A stretch of 34,903 nucleotides of DNA, taken from an uncultured Pelagibacteraceae bacterium. Its GTDB lineage: Bacteria > Pseudomonadota > Alphaproteobacteria > Pelagibacterales > Pelagibacteraceae. The notes below the pieces were generated by a model. That model saw only the letters and a program-made list of their open reading frames with translations, was not told the origin of the DNA and did not search any database. The position numbers were made by a program, and so were the translations under genes. Shown here in pieces: positions 33,193 through 34,903 of this stretch (the first letter of the stretch is position 1; the number at the start of each line of letters is the position of its first letter). The stretch is taken from assembly GCA_902611405.1 (NCBI GenBank), contig CACLZL010000011.1:1-34903 (forward strand), written 5' to 3'.

Positions 33193-34903
33193 TACATTTT
33201 ATCTGGTGTATCTACACCAACTATATCCATTCCTGATTTTACAACGTTAGATATTGCTTTTAAAAAAATTAATTTATCTGGTGTAACTATTTTTTGATCA
33301 TTTATAAATCTTTTTTCAGGGTTTTGTTTACCAAGATTCCAATATGAGTGAAATTCTGAAGCTAGATCATATAAATACACTGGTATTCTATGTGGTTCTA
33401 ATTTTGAACTAGCTGCATCGATACATTTAGGCCATTCTGAAATCTTTTTTAAAATTTTGATCTCATCATTTGAGTATTCAAAACTAAAATCATCCAATTT
33501 AATATTTGAATTTAAATCTTTATCAATATGTCTAAAGACAGATGAAATTCTGGCATAACAATATTGAACATAATATAATGGATTATCTTTTGATTTTTCT
33601 TTTACCGCATCAAAATCAAAATCTAATTCTACATCACTACTTCTGTTGAGCATGATAAATCTAGTTGCATCTTTTCCAACTTCTTCAATTAAATCATCAA
33701 CGGTAATGTAGTCACCCTTTCTTTTAGACATTTTAAATGGTTTGTTGTCTTTAATTAGTTTTACAAGCTGACTAATTTTACAAATCAATTTATCTTTTTT
33801 TCCTGATAAAGCTTCAACTGAAGATGAAATTCTTTTTATATAACCAGCATGATCTGCACCAAGAATATTTATTAAATAATCAAATTTACGATCTACTTTA
33901 TTTTTATGATAAGCAACATCACTTGCAAAATAAGTCCAAGCACCGTCAGACTTTTGTAATGCTCTATCTTTATCATCACCAAAATCAGTAGATTTAAAAA
34001 GTAACTGTTCTCGTTCTACCCAGTTTTTATCCTCATCTCCAGCTGGAGCTTTAATTTTTCCTTTATATACAAATTTATTTTTCTCTAAAAATTTTATTAC
34101 ACTCTCTACTTCATTGTTTAAAACAATGCTTTTTTCACTAACAAAATTATCGTGGTTAATCCCTAAACTCTTAAGGTTCTTTTTAATTAAAAGTAGAGCC
34201 TGTTCTATAGATAAAACTGTTAACTTATCACTTATTTGATCATAATTATCAAAATTTAGATTTGAATTATCTGAGACTATATTTTTCGCAAAATCGATTA
34301 AATAATCTCCTGGGTACAAATCACGATTATCTTGAGGAAATTTTTCATTAAATTTTATTTCTCTTATTCTAAAGTATACAGATTTAGTAAAATTTATGAT
34401 CTGGTTACCATAATCATTTACATAATACTCTTTAGTAACCTTGTGTTTATTAAATTTTAATACATTAGATATAACATCGCCTAAAATAGCTCCTCTACAA
34501 TGACCAACATGTAAGGGTCCTGTAGGATTGGCTGATACAAACTCAACCAGATAATTATTTTTTTTCTCTTTCTCATTAATTCCAAATTTTTCAGCGTTAT
34601 CAATAATTTCTTTAATAAAGTTTGACCAAAAAGATGGCTTAAATTTAATGTTTATGAAACCAGGTTTAGCAACAGATATTGACTCGATTTGATCATCATT
34701 ATTTTTAATTTCAGGCACAAGTTTTTCAGCTAATTCTATTGGAGAGGTTTTATTTAGTTTAGATAAAACCATTGCAACATTAGTTGAAATATCACAATCA
34801 AATTTTGGAGGTGGTATCTCCGCATTAATGCCATTAAAACTTTCTGGAACTATAAGTTGATTTTTTTTACTAAGCTGAACAATAATGGATTTAATTTTAT
34901 CTA
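33192..34903 (-). CDS. argS: Arginyl-tRNA synthetase, lacking its first residues (window edge)
   Basis: The frame is open to the right edge, giving 570 residues without the true start; only a few more are expected. An internal Met at 34772 is not the start, because the frame upstream of it encodes EIPPPKFDCDISTNVA, part of the ArgS N-terminal tRNA-binding domain. The class I HIGH motif is HVGHCRGAILGD, and the KMSKS-like motif is KMSKRKGDYITVDDL. The anticodon-binding domain follows, with YVQYCYARISSVFRH near its start. It charges tRNA-Arg. It overlaps the small downstream gene by one base. Confidence 0.96.
   Translation of the reverse strand, partial: DKIKSIIVQLSKKNQLIVPESFNGINAEIPPPKFDCDISTNVAMVLSKLNKTSPIELAEKLVPEIKNNDDQIESISVAKPGFINIKFKPSFWSNFIKEIIDNAEKFGINEKEKKNNYLVEFVSANPTGPLHVGHCRGAILGDVISNVLKFNKHKVTKEYYVNDYGNQIINFTKSVYFRIREIKFNEKFPQDNRDLYPGDYLIDFAKNIVSDNSNLNFDNYDQISDKLTVLSIEQALLLIKKNLKSLGINHDNFVSEKSIVLNNEVESVIKFLEKNKFVYKGKIKAPAGDEDKNWVEREQLLFKSTDFGDDKDRALQKSDGAWTYFASDVAYHKNKVDRKFDYLINILGADHAGYIKRISSSVEALSGKKDKLICKISQLVKLIKDNKPFKMSKRKGDYITVDDLIEEVGKDATRFIMLNRSSDVELDFDFDAVKEKSKDNPLYYVQYCYARISSVFRHIDKDLNSNIKLDDFSFEYSNDEIKILKKISEWPKCIDAASSKLEPHRIPVYLYDLASEFHSYWNLGKQNPEKRFINDQKIVTPDKLIFLKAISNVVKSGMDIVGVDTPDKM

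Noticed and set aside
34770..34772. Met at this position as the start of argS
   Set aside because: The frame continues upstream to the edge and encodes conserved ArgS N-terminal residues, so the Met is internal.

Overview
The window is a dense, strongly A+T-rich stretch of bacterial chromosome made almost wholly of housekeeping genes. Gene content, gene order and very short spacers point to an alphaproteobacterium of the SAR11 / Candidatus Pelagibacter type. The evidence is the mltB-rlpA-dacA-tmk-holB-metG-tatD-MBL chain, the argS-(SPOR slot)-nagZ-scpA-scpB-tatABC-serS chain, sdhE divergent from recG, ssb divergent from uvrA, an NDUFS4-type complex I subunit, and a free-standing PuuD-like membrane domain. 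The assignment to SAR11 is inference from sequence character, not a database match.

Layout. 1-1469 (minus): tRNA-Pro(UGG), a small NDUFS4-like complex I subunit, a short SbmA/BacA-type transporter and the start of glpX, which runs off the left edge. 1564-3789 (plus): zinc-ribbon membrane protein, nhaA and a secreted glutathione peroxidase. 3784-12142 (minus): one long chain from rarD through three peptidoglycan genes (mltB, an rlpA-like gene, dacA), then tmk, holB, metG, tatD and a PhnP-like metallo-hydrolase. 12229-12318: tRNA-Ser(UGA), then sdhE (minus) and recG (plus). 14656-15355 (minus): a DUF502 membrane protein, with a possible 25-residue membrane peptide just upstream of it. 15386-16210 (plus): an M48 metalloprotease with a Tat-lipoprotein-like leader. 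16220-16295 (minus): tRNA-Lys(UUU), preceded by a strong dyad.

16450-21653 (minus): ssb-gyrA-coaD-ppi-tgt, divergent from uvrA (21742-24594, plus), which is followed by the puuD-like gene. 25248-27999 (minus): yajC-secD-secF. 28055-34903 (minus): argS (running off the right edge), a small membrane protein, nagZ, scpA, scpB, tatA, tatB, tatC and serS.

The genes fall into working sets: peptidoglycan remodelling (mltB, rlpA-like, dacA, nagZ), protein export (yajC-secDF, tatABC, with the M48 leader as a likely Tat client), translation (metG, serS, argS, tgt, three tRNAs), and chromosome maintenance (holB, recG, ssb, gyrA, uvrA, scpAB). Many adjacent genes overlap by a few bases, so translational coupling is probably common. 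No gap between genes reaches 300 bases.

I found no CRISPR array, insertion sequence, prophage, toxin cassette or obvious new multigene system. The points worth a second look are smaller: a tRNA-guanine transglycosylase that has lost two of its three zinc cysteines, an RlpA-like protein whose catalytic residues look replaced, a SPOR-slot protein with no SPOR domain, a possible 25-residue membrane peptide, a dyad lying on the tRNA-Lys promoter, and a tRNA fused to a nearly leaderless mRNA.
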